Shown here: positions 22,465-33,115 of the stretch, piece after piece
Layout: each line of letters starts with the position of its first letter
How positions within the stretch are numbered: the stretch's first letter is position 1
Origin: Anaeramoeba ignava
Taxonomy: Eukaryota; Metamonada; Anaeramoebidae
Direction of reading: 5' to 3'
Assembly (NCBI GenBank): GCA_028826165.1
Contig: JAPDFW010000059.1
Coordinates: 509,001 to 573,000 of the forward strand
Length of the DNA stretch: 64,000 nucleotides
Position numbers and translations under genes: made by a program
The notes under the pieces: generated by a model
Database searches by the model: none
Told to the model about the DNA's origin: nothing
The model's input: only the letters and a program-made list of their open reading frames with translations

Positions 22465-22689
22465 TTCTTTCGTTCATTAATTCGTTCGTTCAATCATTAA
22501 TTCCTCTTTCTTTTTTTTGCTTTTTTTCTTTCTTTCTTTTGGTTTTTTGATTTTTTGATTTTTTGATTTTTTGATTTTTTGATTTTTTGATTGGATTTAA
22601 ATTTGGATTATTAAAAAAGTGGAACAAAATAATATTTTTCTTTTTTTCAATTTTTAATTTTTCAATTTTTCAATATTTGAAATAAATTT

Positions 22690-24779
22690 ATGTATTCAAT
22701 CGAAAAAGCAATTTGGAATGGAGATTTAAAAGAAATTAAAAAATTAATAACAACAGGAGAAAACATTAATAAACAATCCGAATTGACTGGGCAAACACCA
22801 ATTTATATTGCACTAAAAAAGGAAAAGCATAAAATAGTAAGATATTTAGTAGAAAACGGAGCAAATTTAAATATAATTGATAATAATGGATTAACACCAT
22901 TGATGATAGCGGTTGACAGTCAATCATATGATATGGTTGAGTTTTTATTAAGTCATGGCGCAAATGTTGATGCTTTTAATGAATATGGTGAAACTTGTCT
23001 TCATAAAGTTATCGATCAAAATAGCAAAATTGCACATCTTTTGATGTCTTATGGTGCAAATCCCTTTTTCAAGGATAATGATAATAAACTTCCTCTTGAT
23101 TATGCTACAAATAAAGGTGTTCTCTCATTCTTGGAAAGATATTCTAATAAATTTAGAGATTATTCTCCTGCTCTCTTTTTTGAATTTGTTAATGAATATA
23201 AAAATATTGCTATGGAAATTGGAAATGAATTTATGATTGATATTAATAAACTTAAAAACTTATTTTATTCAAAGAGGTGCTTTTGGTGATGTTTGGAAAG
23301 GTACTTATGATGGAAAACCTGTTGCTATTAAAAAATTCTCTAAAAAATTGCGTGGTTTAAATTTAGAAATGTTTTATCGAGAAGTTGCTCTTTTAATGTT
23401 AATTCATTTATAAAATTATAAATCAAATCAAATCAAATCAAATCAAATCAAATCAAATCAAATTAAATCAAAATTAAATTAAATCAAAATTAAATCAAAT
23501 TAAATTAAATCAAATTAAATTCAAATAAAATTAAATTAAATCAAATCAAATTAAATTAAAATCAAATTAAATTAAATTAAATCAAATCAAATCAAATCAA
23601 ATTCAAATTAAATTAAATTAAAATCAAATCAAATCAAATTAAATCAAATTAAATCAAAATCAAATCAAATCAAATCAAATTCAAATTAAATTAAATTAAA
23701 TCAAATCAAATCAAATTAAAATTAAATCAAAATCAAAATTAAATTAAATCAAATCAAAATTAAATTAAATCAAATTAAAATTAAATCAAATCAAAATTAA
23801 AATCAAATTAAATCAAATCAAATCAAATCAAATTAAATTTAATTAAATTAAAATTAAATTAAATTAAATTAAATCAAAATCAAATTAAATCAATTTAAAT
23901 TTAATTAAAATCAAATCAAAATTAAATTAAATTAAATTTAAATCAAATCAAAATAAATTTAAATCAAATCAAATCAAATCGAAATCAAATTAAATTAAAT
24001 TAAATCAAATTAAATTAAAATTAAATTTAAATCAAATCAAATCAAAATTAAATCAAAATTAAATTAAATTAAATTAAAATTAAATTAAAAGGAAATGTAA
24101 ACATCCAAATATTGTTGAAACTATTGGATTTCATCTTCTTGAAAAAGAAGATCCAATCAAAAATATTTATCCAACATGTATAGTTCTTGAATATGTTCCA
24201 AGAGGAAGTTTATCAGAAAGATTAAATAAACTTTTAGAAAAGAATCTAAGATTAAAAAAAGAAACAATAATATCCTATGCGATTGACATAGCAGAAGGAA
24301 TGAAATACTTACACAATATGGGAATAATTCATCGAGATTTAAAATCAGGGAATATTTTAATAACAAATGAAAATCATTTGAAAATCATTGATTTTGGAAT
24401 ATCAAGATTTAAAGAAGGAGTAACTGATATTACAACAGAAATGTCAATTTATGTTGGAACACCTAATTGGATGGCACCCGAAATTTTAAGAGGTGAATCT
24501 GATTATACTCAAAAAGTTGATGTTTATGATTATGGTCTTGTTTTATGGGAAATGGTTTATCGTGAAATTCCTTATAAAAAACTTCTTAATGATGTTGGTT
24601 TTGAAAAATTTAAATCTAAAGTTGGTTGTAATAAAACTTCTTTGGAAATTCCTAAAAATTCATATCTTCCTGATGAATTTAATAATTTAATGGCAAGATG
24701 TTGGGATTATAATCCTAATAATCGTCCTGAATTTTCTGAAATTTGTGAAACTTTAAAAGAAATTAAAAACAAAAAATAA
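22690..24779 (+). pseudogene. Ankyrin-repeat TKL kinase, tandem copy 2, frameshifted at the glycine loop
   Basis: Same two-exon plan as copy 1 (22690-23397, 24092-24779) with a start MYSIEKAIWNGDLKEI. Compared with the other copies, two bases are missing near 23255, just before RGAFGDVWKG. The ankyrin frame therefore runs into a stop at about 23289 and the kinase domain is out of frame. Beyond that point the sequence is well preserved (VAIKKF, HRDLKSGN, DFGISRF, GTPNWMAPEIL, NRPEFSEICETL), so the lesion is recent or a sequence error. The donor is GTTAAT rather than GTAAAT. If the two bases were present the product would be about 465 aa and appear active. Confidence 0.75.
23398..24091 (+). repeat. 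Simple-repeat intron, kinase copy 2
   Basis: 694 bp of ATCAA/TTAAATCAAA units with no other content seen; AAAAG acceptor just before AAATGTAAACATCC. Confidence 0.8.
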
Positions 24780-24885
24780 TTCATTTCTTTTATTTGATTT
24801 TGATTTTAATTTTGATTTTAATTGTTTTGGAAATTTGGATTAATAAAAAAGTGGAACAAATGAATATTTTTGATACTTTTTTATT

Positions 24886-25245
24886 TATAAATTTAATTTA
24901 GAATTTATTTATAAATTTAATTTTGAATTTGTTTATAAATTTAATTTAGAATTTATTTATAAATTTTATTTAGAATTTATTTATAAATTTTATTTGGAAT
25001 TTATTTATAAATTTAATTTGGAATTTATTTATAAATTTAATTTGGAATTTGTTTATAAATTTAATTTAGAATTTGTTTATAAATTTAATTTAGAATTTAT
25101 TTATAAATTTTATTTGGAATTTATTTATAAATTTAATTTAGAATTTGTTTATAAATTTAATTTGGAATTTGTTTATAAATTTAATTTTGAATTTATTTAT
25201 AAATTTAATTTGGAATTTGTTTATAAATTTGAGTTAATTGTAAAC
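24886..25245. repeat. 24-bp minisatellite between kinase copies 2 and 3
   Basis: About 15 tandem units of GAATTTATTTATAAATTTAA plus TTTA, differing mainly at TT(A/G)TT and (A/T)(A/G)GAA. It is multiple-of-three long and reads as IYKFNLEF repeats in one frame, but lacks any leader or domain. A trace of the same unit occurs near 27930, before copy 4, so it was probably duplicated with the kinase unit. Confidence 0.8.
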
Positions 25246-25334
25246 TTGTTGATTTGTAATTAAAAAAAAAATTCCAAAAAAATTCATTTTTTATTTTTAT
25301 TTTTTTTTGAAATAAAAATAATAATAATAAATAA

Positions 25335-27833
25335 ATGGATCCAATTACAGAAGCAATTTGGAATGATGATTTAAAAGAAATCCAAAAATTAATATCATCA
25401 GGAGAAGATATTAATAAACGGTCTGAATTCAGTGGGCAAACACCAATTTATTTAGCATTACAAAAGAACAAAAAAGAAATAGTAAGATATTTAGTAGAAA
25501 ACGGAGCAAATTTAAATATAATTGATAATAATGGATTAACACCATTGATGATAGCGGTTGACAGCGAATCTCATGATATGGTTGAGTTTTTATTAAGTTA
25601 CGGCGCAAATGTTGATGCTGTTAATGAATATGGTGAAACTTGTCTTCATAAAGTTATCGATCAAAATAGCAAAATTTCATATATTTTGTTGTCTTATGGT
25701 GCAAATCCCTTTCTCAAAGATATTGATAATAAACTTCCTCTTGATTATGCTACAAATGGACGTACCGTCTCATTCTTGGAAAGATATTCTAATAAATTTA
25801 GAGATTATTCTCCTGCTCTCTTTTTTGATTTCGTTAATGAATATAAAAATATTGCTATGGAACTTGGAAATAAATTTATGATTGATGTTAATAAACTTAA
25901 AGAAATTAGTCCAATTATAAAAGGTGCTTTTGGTGATATTTGGAAAGGTACTTATAATGGTAATGTTGTTGCTATTAAAAAATTCTTGAAAGAAATGCGT
26001 GGTTTAAATTTAGAAATATTTTATCGAGAAGTTGCTCTTTTAATGTAAATTCATTTATAAAATTATAAATTAAATCAAAATCAAATCAAAAATTAAATTA
26101 AATCAAATTAAAATCAAATTAAATTAAATCAAATTAAATCAAATTAAATTAAATTAAATCAAATTAAATTAAATTAAATCAAATTAAATTTAATCAAAAT
26201 CAAATTAAATCAAATCAAATTAAATTAAATTAAATCAAATTAAATCAAATCAAAATCAAATTAAATCAAATCAAATCAAATCAAATCAAATCAAATCAAA
26301 TCAAATCTAATTAAATTAAATTAAATTAAATTAAATCATAATCAAATAAAATTAAATCAAATTAAATTAAATTAAATTAAATCAAATTAAAATTAAATTA
26401 AATCAAATCAAAATTAAAATTAAAATTAAAATTAAAAATTAAAATTAAAAATTAAAATTAAATTAAATCATCAAATTAAATTAAATTAAATTAAATTAAA
26501 TTAAATTAAATTAAATTAAATCAAATCAAATCAAATTCAAATTAAATTAAATCAAATTAAATAAAATAAAATTAAATTTAAATCAAATTAAATTAAATTA
26601 AAGTAAATCAAAATTAAATTAAATTAAATTAAATCAAATTAAAATCAAAATTAAAATTAAATTAAAATTAAATTAAATCAAAAATCAAAATCAAATCAAA
26701 ATTAAATTAAATTTAATCAAATCAAATTAAATTAAATCATTAAATTAAATTAAATTAAATTAAAATTAAAATTAAATTAAAATTAAATTAAATCAAAATC
26801 AAAATCAAATCAAAATCAAATCAAATTAAATTAAAATCAAATTAAATTAAATTAAATTAAATTAAATTAAATTAAATTAAATTAAATTAAAATCAAATCA
26901 AATCAAATCAAATTAAAATTAAAATTAAAATTAAAATTAAAATTAAATTAAATCAAAATCAAATCAAAATCAAAATCAAAATCAAAATTAAATCAAAATC
27001 AAATTAAATCAAAATTAAATTAAATCAAATCATATCAAAATTAAATTAAATTAAATTAAATTAAATTAAATCATAATTAAATTAAATTTAATCATTAAAT
27101 TAAATTAAATTAAATTAAATTAAATCAAATTAAATCAAATTAAAGTAAATGTAAACATCCAAATATTGTTGAAACTATTGGATTTCATCTCTTTAAAAAA
27201 GAAGATCCAATCAAAAATATTTATCCAACATGTATAGTTCTTGAATATTTTAAAACTGGAAGTTTATCAGAAAGAATAAAGAAACTTTTAAAAAAGAATC
27301 TAAGATTAAAAAAAGAAACAATAATATCTTATGCGATTGACATAGCAGAAGGAATGAAATATTTACACAATATGGGAGTAATTCATCGAGATTTAAAATC
27401 AGGGAATATTTTAATAACAAATGAAAATCATTTGAAAATCATTGATTTTGGATTATCTAGATTTAAACCAGGAGTAACTAACATTACAACAGAAATGTCA
27501 ATTGGAGTTGGAACATTTAATTGGATGGCACCCGAAATTTTAAGAGGTGAATCTGATTATACTCCAAAAGTTGATGTTTATAGTTATGGTCTTGTTTTAT
27601 GGCAAATGGTTTTTCGTGAAATTCCTTATAAAAAACTTCTTTTGCATAAAGGAAGAGAAGAATTTAGATCTAAAGTTGGTTTTGGTAAAACTTCTTTGAG
27701 AATTCCTAAAAGGAGTTATCTTCCTGATGAATTTATTAATTTAATGGCAAGATGTTGGGATTATAATCCTAATAATCGTCCTGAATTTTCTGAAATTTGT
27801 GAAATTTTAAAAGAAATTAAAAACAAAAAATAA
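25335..27833 (+). CDS. Ankyrin-repeat TKL protein kinase, tandem copy 3
   Basis: 465 aa from two exons (25335-26044, 27146-27833). Ankyrin repeats fill residues 1-150 and differ from copy 1 mainly at exposed positions (SESHDMVEFLLSYGANVDAV). The kinase domain has IIKGAFGDIWKG, VAIKKF, FYREVALL, HRDLKSGN, DFGLSRF, GTFNWMAPEIL (Phe where copy 1 has Pro) and NRPEFSEICEIL. The glycine loop again lacks its first Gly. The acceptor context is AAAG|TAAATG rather than AAAG|GAAATG, changing the junction residue to Ile. The 1,101-bp intron is the longest of the four. Intact reading frame, so probably functional. Confidence 0.9.
26045..27145 (+). repeat. Simple-repeat intron, kinase copy 3
   Basis: 1,101 bp made of TTAAA, TCAAA and AAAATT units. 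Largest intron in the window; GTAAAT donor, TAAAG acceptor. Confidence 0.85.
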
Positions 27834-28071
27834 TTCATTTCTTTTATTTGATTTTGATTTTAATTTTGATTTTAATTGTTTTGGAAATTTGGAATTAAAT
27901 GAGAAAAAATATTTTTGATACTTTTTTGTTTATAAATTTAATTTGGAATTAATAAAAAAGTGGAACAAATGAATTTATTTAATTTTAATATTTAATTTTG
28001 ATTTTTCATTTTTCATTTTTCATTTTTCATTTTTAATTTTTTTTTAAAATAATAATAATAATAATAAATAA

Positions 28072-30113
28072 ATGGATCCAATTACAGAAGCAATTTGGAA
28101 TGATGATTTAAAAGAAATACAAAAATTAATATCATCAGGAGAAGATATTAATAAACGGTCTGAATTCAGTGGACAAACACCAATTCATTTAGCATTACAA
28201 GAGAACAAAAAAGAAATAGCGATATATTTAGTAGAAAACGGAGCAAATTTAAATATAATTGATAATAATGGATTAACACCATTGATGATAGCGGTTGACA
28301 TTCGATCTCGTGATATGGTTGAGCTTTTATTAGGCTATGGCGCAAATGTTGATGCTATTGATGAATATGGTGAAACTTGTCTTCATAAAGCTATTGATCA
28401 AAATAGCAAAATTGCTCATCTTTTGTTGTCTTATGGTGCAAATCCCTTTTTCAAGGATAATGATAATGCTATTCCTCTTAATTATGCTACAAATAAAGGT
28501 GTCGCCTCATTCTTGGAAAGATATTCTAATAAATTTAGAGATTATTCTCCTGCTCTCTTTTTTGATTTCGTTAATGAATATAAAAATATTGCTATGGAAA
28601 TTGGAAATGAATTTGTGATTGATATTAATAAACTTAAAGAAATTAATCCTATTAAAAAAGGTGCTTTTGGTGATGTTTGGAAAGGTACTTATAATGGTAA
28701 TATTGTTGCTATTAAAAAATTCATGAAAGAAATGCGTGGTTCAAGTTTAGAAATGTTTTATCGAGAAGTTGCTCTTTTAGTGTAAATTCATTTATAAAAT
28801 TATAAATTAAATCAAATCAAATCAAATTAAATCAAATTAAACCAAATTAAAAATTAAATCAAAATTAAAAATTAAATCAAAATTAAAATTAAATTAAATT
28901 AAATTAAATTAAATTAAATTAAATCATAATCAAATCTAAATTAAATTAAATTTAAATTAAATTAAATTAAAATTAAATCAAAATCAAATTAAATCAAATC
29001 AAATCAAAATTAAAATTAAATCAAATTAAAATCAAATTATAATCAAATCAAATCAAAATCAAATTAAATTAAATTAAATTAAAATTAAAATTAAATTAAA
29101 TTAAATCAAAATTAAATCAAAATCAAATTAAATTAAATTAAATCAAAATCAAAAATTAAATCAAAATTAAATCAAATTAAATCAAAATAAATTAAATTAA
29201 AATTAAATTAAATCAAAATTAAATTAAAAATTAAATCAAAATTAAATCAAAAATCAAAATAAAAATTAAATCAAAATCAAAATAAATTAAATTAAATCAA
29301 ATTAAATTAAAATTAAATTAAATTAAATTAAATTAAATTAAATTAAAATCAAATTAAATTAAATTAAATCAAAATTAAATCAAAATTAAATTAAATTAAA
29401 ATTAAAATTAAAATTAAATTAAAAGGAAATGTAAACATCAAAATATTGTTGAAACTATTGGATACCATCTTCTTGACAAAGCAGATCCAATCAAAAGTCT
29501 TTATCCAACATGTATAGTTCTTGAATATGTTCCAAGAGGAAGTTTATCAGAAAGATTAAAGAAATTAAAAGCAAAAAAATTAAGATTAAAAAAAGACACA
29601 ATAATATCCTATGCGATTGACATAGCAGAAGGAATGAAATACTTACACAATATGGGAGTAATTCATCGAGATTTAAAATCAGGGAATATTTTAATAACAA
29701 AAGAAAATCATTTGAAAATCATTGATTTTGGATTAGCTCGATATAAAGCAGGAGCAACTGATATTACAACAGAAATGTCAATTAACATTGGAACATTTAA
29801 TTGGATGGCACCCGAAATTTTAAGAGGTGAATCTGATTATACTTCAAAAGTTGATGTTTATAGTTATGGTCTTGTTTTATGGGAAATGGTTTTTCGTGAT
29901 ATTCCTTATAAAAAACTTCTTATGGATGTTGGAAGAGAAGAATTTAGATCTAAAGTTGGTTTTGATAAACCTACTTTGAAACTCCCAAAAAAGAAATATC
30001 TTCCTGATGAAATGATTGATTTGTTGGCTAGGTGTTGGGATTATAATCCTAATAATCGTCCTGAATTTTCTGAAATTTGTGAAACTTTAAAAGAAATTAA
30101 AAACAAAAAATAA
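28072..30113 (+). CDS. Ankyrin-repeat TKL protein kinase, tandem copy 4
   Basis: 465 aa from two exons (28072-28781, 29426-30113). Start MDPITEAIWNDDLKEIQKLI is nearly identical to copy 3. Four ankyrin repeats are followed by a kinase domain with IKKGAFGDVWKG, VAIKKF, FYREVALL, HRDLKSGN, DFGLARY, GTFNWMAPEIL and NRPEFSEICETL. Segments mix similarity to copy 1 (DFGLARYKAG, DKPTLKLPKK) and to copy 3 (GTFNWM, EEFRSKVGF). This mosaic pattern suggests gene conversion among the array. One change, HQNIVETIGYHLL for HPNIVETIGFHLL, lies just after the splice. Intact. Confidence 0.9.
28782..29425 (+). repeat. Simple-repeat intron, kinase copy 4
   Basis: 644 bp of TTAAATCAAA/AAAATTAAATC units, GTAAAT donor, AAAAG acceptor. 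Confidence 0.8.
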
Positions 30114-30376
30114 TTCATTTCTTTTTTCTTTTCTTTTTCAAATAAATCAAAAAATTGATTTAAAAATTCAAACAAAAAAATTATTTTTTTTTTGTTAAAA
30201 GTTTTTAATTTCTTGAAAATTAAAAAAAAAAAAGCAAAAAAAAAAAAAAGTGGAACAAAAAAAAAAAGTTGAACAAGCCAAAATTCTTATAAAATTCTTA
30301 TAAAATTCCTTTTAAAAAAATTCAAAAAAAAAAAAGAAATATTGTTTCTTTTTCTTTTTCTTTTTCTTTTTCTTTT

Positions 30377-30904
30377 TTAGATCAGCTTTTTTAAATTTTC
30401 CTTTTCCATTTCAGCTAATTTTAATTTGTTTGTTAATCTTTCAACTTCCATTTTATATTTCTTTTTCTTTTCTTTATATTTGTCAATTTTGCCTTGAAAA
30501 TCAGATTGTTTTTGACTTGAATCATTATCATTCTTAACTTCTTCAAGATATTCTTGAAGAACCAACAATTCATTTTTAAGTTTTGAGTTTTCTTCATTTT
30601 TTTCATCAATACTTTTTTGAAGTAATCGAATTTCTTGATTAAATAAATCTTTTCTTGTTTGCATTAATTTTCTGTTTTTTGTTTCTAATTCTTGGATTTG
30701 GGAATCAATAGAATAATGTGAGGTTCCAATTTGTGTTTGAAGTTTTGTTTGGGTTTCTTCTTTTGGTGTGTTTGTTTGTTCTAATGTTTGTTCAGATTCT
30801 GTTGTTGGAAGATCGCTTTCTGATTGTTTGGGAAATAATGTTTCATTATCTACAATAGTATGTTCTGACTCTAATTTTTGTTTTGCTTCTTCCAATGTTT
30901 TCAT
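30377..30904 (-). CDS. Coiled-coil protein, unknown function
   Basis: 175 aa, single exon, ATG at 30904. The N-terminal third is acidic and S/T/E-rich (SESDLPTTESEQTLEQTNTP). From about residue 75 to the end it is a continuous predicted coiled coil with heptad-like spacing of L/I (KLMQTRKDLFNQEIRLLQK..., ELLVLQEYLEEVKND, RLTNKLKLAEMEKENLKKLI). No domain is recognised. It lies convergent to kinase copy 4 and 170 bp upstream of the end of the PAS-like gene on the same strand. It could be a scaffold or a fragment of a longer coiled-coil family member; the short length and clean start and stop argue for a complete small protein. Confidence 0.6.
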   Translation of the reverse strand: MKTLEEAKQKLESEHTIVDNETLFPKQSESDLPTTESEQTLEQTNTPKEETQTKLQTQIGTSHYSIDSQIQELETKNRKLMQTRKDLFNQEIRLLQKSIDEKNEENSKLKNELLVLQEYLEEVKNDNDSSQKQSDFQGKIDKYKEKKKKYKMEVERLTNKLKLAEMEKENLKKLI

Positions 30905-31073
30905 TGTTGATTTAATTAATCCTTGAATTGCTTTTTTATTTCAATTTTTTTTTATTTTTTTATTAAAATCAATTCCTTTTTTTTTGTTTTGAATTTATTT
31001 ACCATAATGTTTATTAATGTGAATAACCTATTTAAATTTAAATTTAAATTCAATTTTTAATTTAGATTTTATT

Positions 31074-32167
31074 TTATTTTTTATTTTTTATTTTTACTGT
31101 AAAATAAATTTCGCCAAAAAATTCTTCAGCTGTAGTTTTCTTTAAATTAAGAATTTGACGAACAGGTTCTGAAGGTTTTCTATATAATATTAATTTTAAT
31201 TTTAATTTTAATATTGATATTAATTATAATTTTAATATTAATTTTAATTTATTTTGATTTTAATATTAAATTTTGATTTTGATTTTAATTTTAATTTTAA
31301 TATTAATTTTGATATTAATTTTAATTTTAAATTTAAAATTGATTTTAATTTTGATTTTGATTTTAATTTTTAATTTTGATTTTAATTTTAATTTTAAATT
31401 TAAAATTAATTTTAATTTTAATTTTAATTTTAATTTTAATTTTGATTTAAATTTTAATTTTAATTTTAATTTTAAATTTAAAATTAATTTTAATATTAAT
31501 ATTAATTTTAATTTTAAATTTTGATTTTGATTTTGATTTTGATTTTAATTTTAATTTTAATTTTCATTTTGATTATAATTTTAATTATAATTATAATTTT
31601 AATTTTAATATTTAATTTTGATTTTGATTTTAATTTTAATTTTTAATTTTGATTATAATTTTAATTTTAATTTTAATTTTAATTTTAATTTTAAATTTAA
31701 TTTTAATTTTTAATTTTAATTATAATTATAATGTTAATTTTGATTTTAATGTTAAAATTAATTTTAATTTGATTGTTAAAATTAATTGGGGTATTTTAAT
31801 AAAAAAAATAAATGATCAAGAACAAAAGAAAAAAAAAAAGGAAAAAAGAAAAAAAAAGAAGAAGTAAAAATTACTCTTGTAATTTAGCGAAAACAGCACG
31901 AACAATTTCCATTGTATGAGCATTTTCGAATTGAGGTTGAGTTAAAGTTAAAAATTGTTGAGGCGGATGAGCCAAAAAATCTTTTTTAGATTTTGATCCA
32001 AACAATTCAATTACAGGATTATTACATTCAATAAAACCCTTTTCAAGTGTACATGCAAATAATGCATCTTTTTCTTTACTTAGTTTTTTCCGATAAACTC
32101 GTTCTTTTAATCCTTTTGTTTTTAGATTATTCGCATTTATTTGTGGTTGAAATGTTATTTGTCCCAT
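31074..32167 (-). CDS. Small PAS-like domain protein
   Basis: 132 aa from two exons (32167-31875, 31179-31074). After a basic N-terminus (LKTKGLKERVYRKKLSKEKD), the core LFACTLEKGFIECNNPVIEL, FGSKSKKDFL, HPPQQF reads like a PAS fold: strand, N/D-rich turn, small helix with L-F-G-x-x-S, then F helix. Exon 2 supplies the remaining strands (PSEPVRQILNLKKTTAEEFF, GEIYFTVK). The junction is phase 2 and joins QE to KPSE. A single free-standing PAS-like domain may act in protein interaction or ligand sensing; this is an inference from motif style only. The 695-bp intron is simple repeat (TTTTAA). Confidence 0.6.
31180..31874 (-). repeat. TTTTAA-repeat intron of the PAS-like gene
   Basis: 695-bp intron with TTTTAA/TTTTGA hexamers for most of its length; the 5' part (31790-31874) is A-rich non-repeat. 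Donor GTAATT, acceptor TATAG on the minus strand. Confidence 0.8.
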
Positions 32168-32254
32168 ATTTTAATTTTAAAAAAAAAATTTGAAGTAAAA
32201 ATTTGAAGTAAAAAAAATGAAAAATGGATCTTTTGAAAAATGGTAAATTTTTAA

Positions 32255-32490
32255 ATTAATTTTGTTTTTGTTTTTGATTTTGTTTTTGTTTTTGTTTTTG
32301 TTTTTGATTTTGTTTTTGTTTTTGATTTTGTTTTTGTTTTTGTTTTTGTTTTTATTTTAAGATTTTGTTTTTGTTTTTGATTTTGATTTTGTTTTTGTTT
32401 TTGTTTTTGTTTTTGTTTTTGTTTTTGTTTTTGTTTTTAATTTTGTTTTTGATTTTGTTTTTGTTTTTGTTTTTGTTTTTGTTTTAAGAT
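32255..32490. repeat. TTTTTG/TTTTGA hexamer tract upstream of the PAS-like gene
   Basis: Nearly pure GTTTTT/GATTTT hexamers over 235 bp, with no flanking coding sequence in any frame. Confidence 0.7.
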
Positions 32491-32733
32491 CAAAAAATTT
32501 TTTAATTAAAAAAAAAAAATTGGAATAAATAAGAATAAATAAGAATAAATAAGAATAAATAAGAATACAACTTGGAAAACTTTTTTATTCTTTATTTTAA
32601 ATTATTTGATCAATAAATTCTCCTTTTTTATTTTTTATTTTTTATTTAAAAAAAAAGGAGAAAAAAAAATATTTTTTTAATTTTTTTTTAATTTTTTTTT
32701 CATTTTTTTTTTAACAAAATTTTTAATTAAATT

Positions 32734-32824
32734 AAGAGGTTAATGATTAAGAAAAAAGATGTCATGCACCACACAGATAATTTTTATATTATGAAGATTC
32801 ATCTAAACCATTATGAAACCTCTT
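32734..32824 (+). ncRNA. Candidate small RNA gene, C/D-box-like
   Basis: A 91-bp island of complex sequence inside otherwise pure A/T runs. Its ends form an 8-bp inverted repeat (AAGAGGTT at 32734-32741, AACCTCTT at 32817-32824). Just inside the 5' arm is ATGATTA (32743-32749, close to box C RUGAUGA), and just inside the 3' arm is ATGA (32813-32816, close to box D CUGA). The interior (ATGTCATGCACCACACAGAT) has no reading frame of note. Both boxes are one base off consensus, so the snoRNA call is tentative and the strand is assumed. Confidence 0.3.
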
Positions 32825-32909
32825 ATAAATTTTAAATTAAAAAAAAAACAAAAAATATTTTTTTTTCTTTTTTAAATTTTTTTTTATTAAAGCTTTCCTA
32901 AAAAAAAAT

Positions 32910-33112
32910 CTTATTAAAATTAAAATTAAAATTAAAAATTAAAATTAGAATTAAAATTAAAATCAAAATTAAAATTAAAAATTAAATTTAAAATTAAAAT
33001 TAAAATTAAAATTAAAATTAAAATTTAAAATTAAAATTAAAATTAAAATTAAAATTAAAATTAATATTAAAATTAAATTTGAAATTAAAATTAAAATTAA
33101 AATTGAAATTGT
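32910..33112. repeat. AAAATT repeat at the 3' end of the first ankyrin-BTB gene
   Basis: (AAAATT)n with interruptions over 200 bp. A similar tract lies at the 3' end of the second ankyrin-BTB locus near 35985-36055, consistent with duplication of the end of the gene. Confidence 0.7.
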
Positions 33113-33115
33113 TGA

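Noticed and set aside
24994-25263. An 89-codon reading of IYKFNLEF repeats
   Set aside because: It is the translation of a 24-bp minisatellite with no leader, domain or conserved flank.
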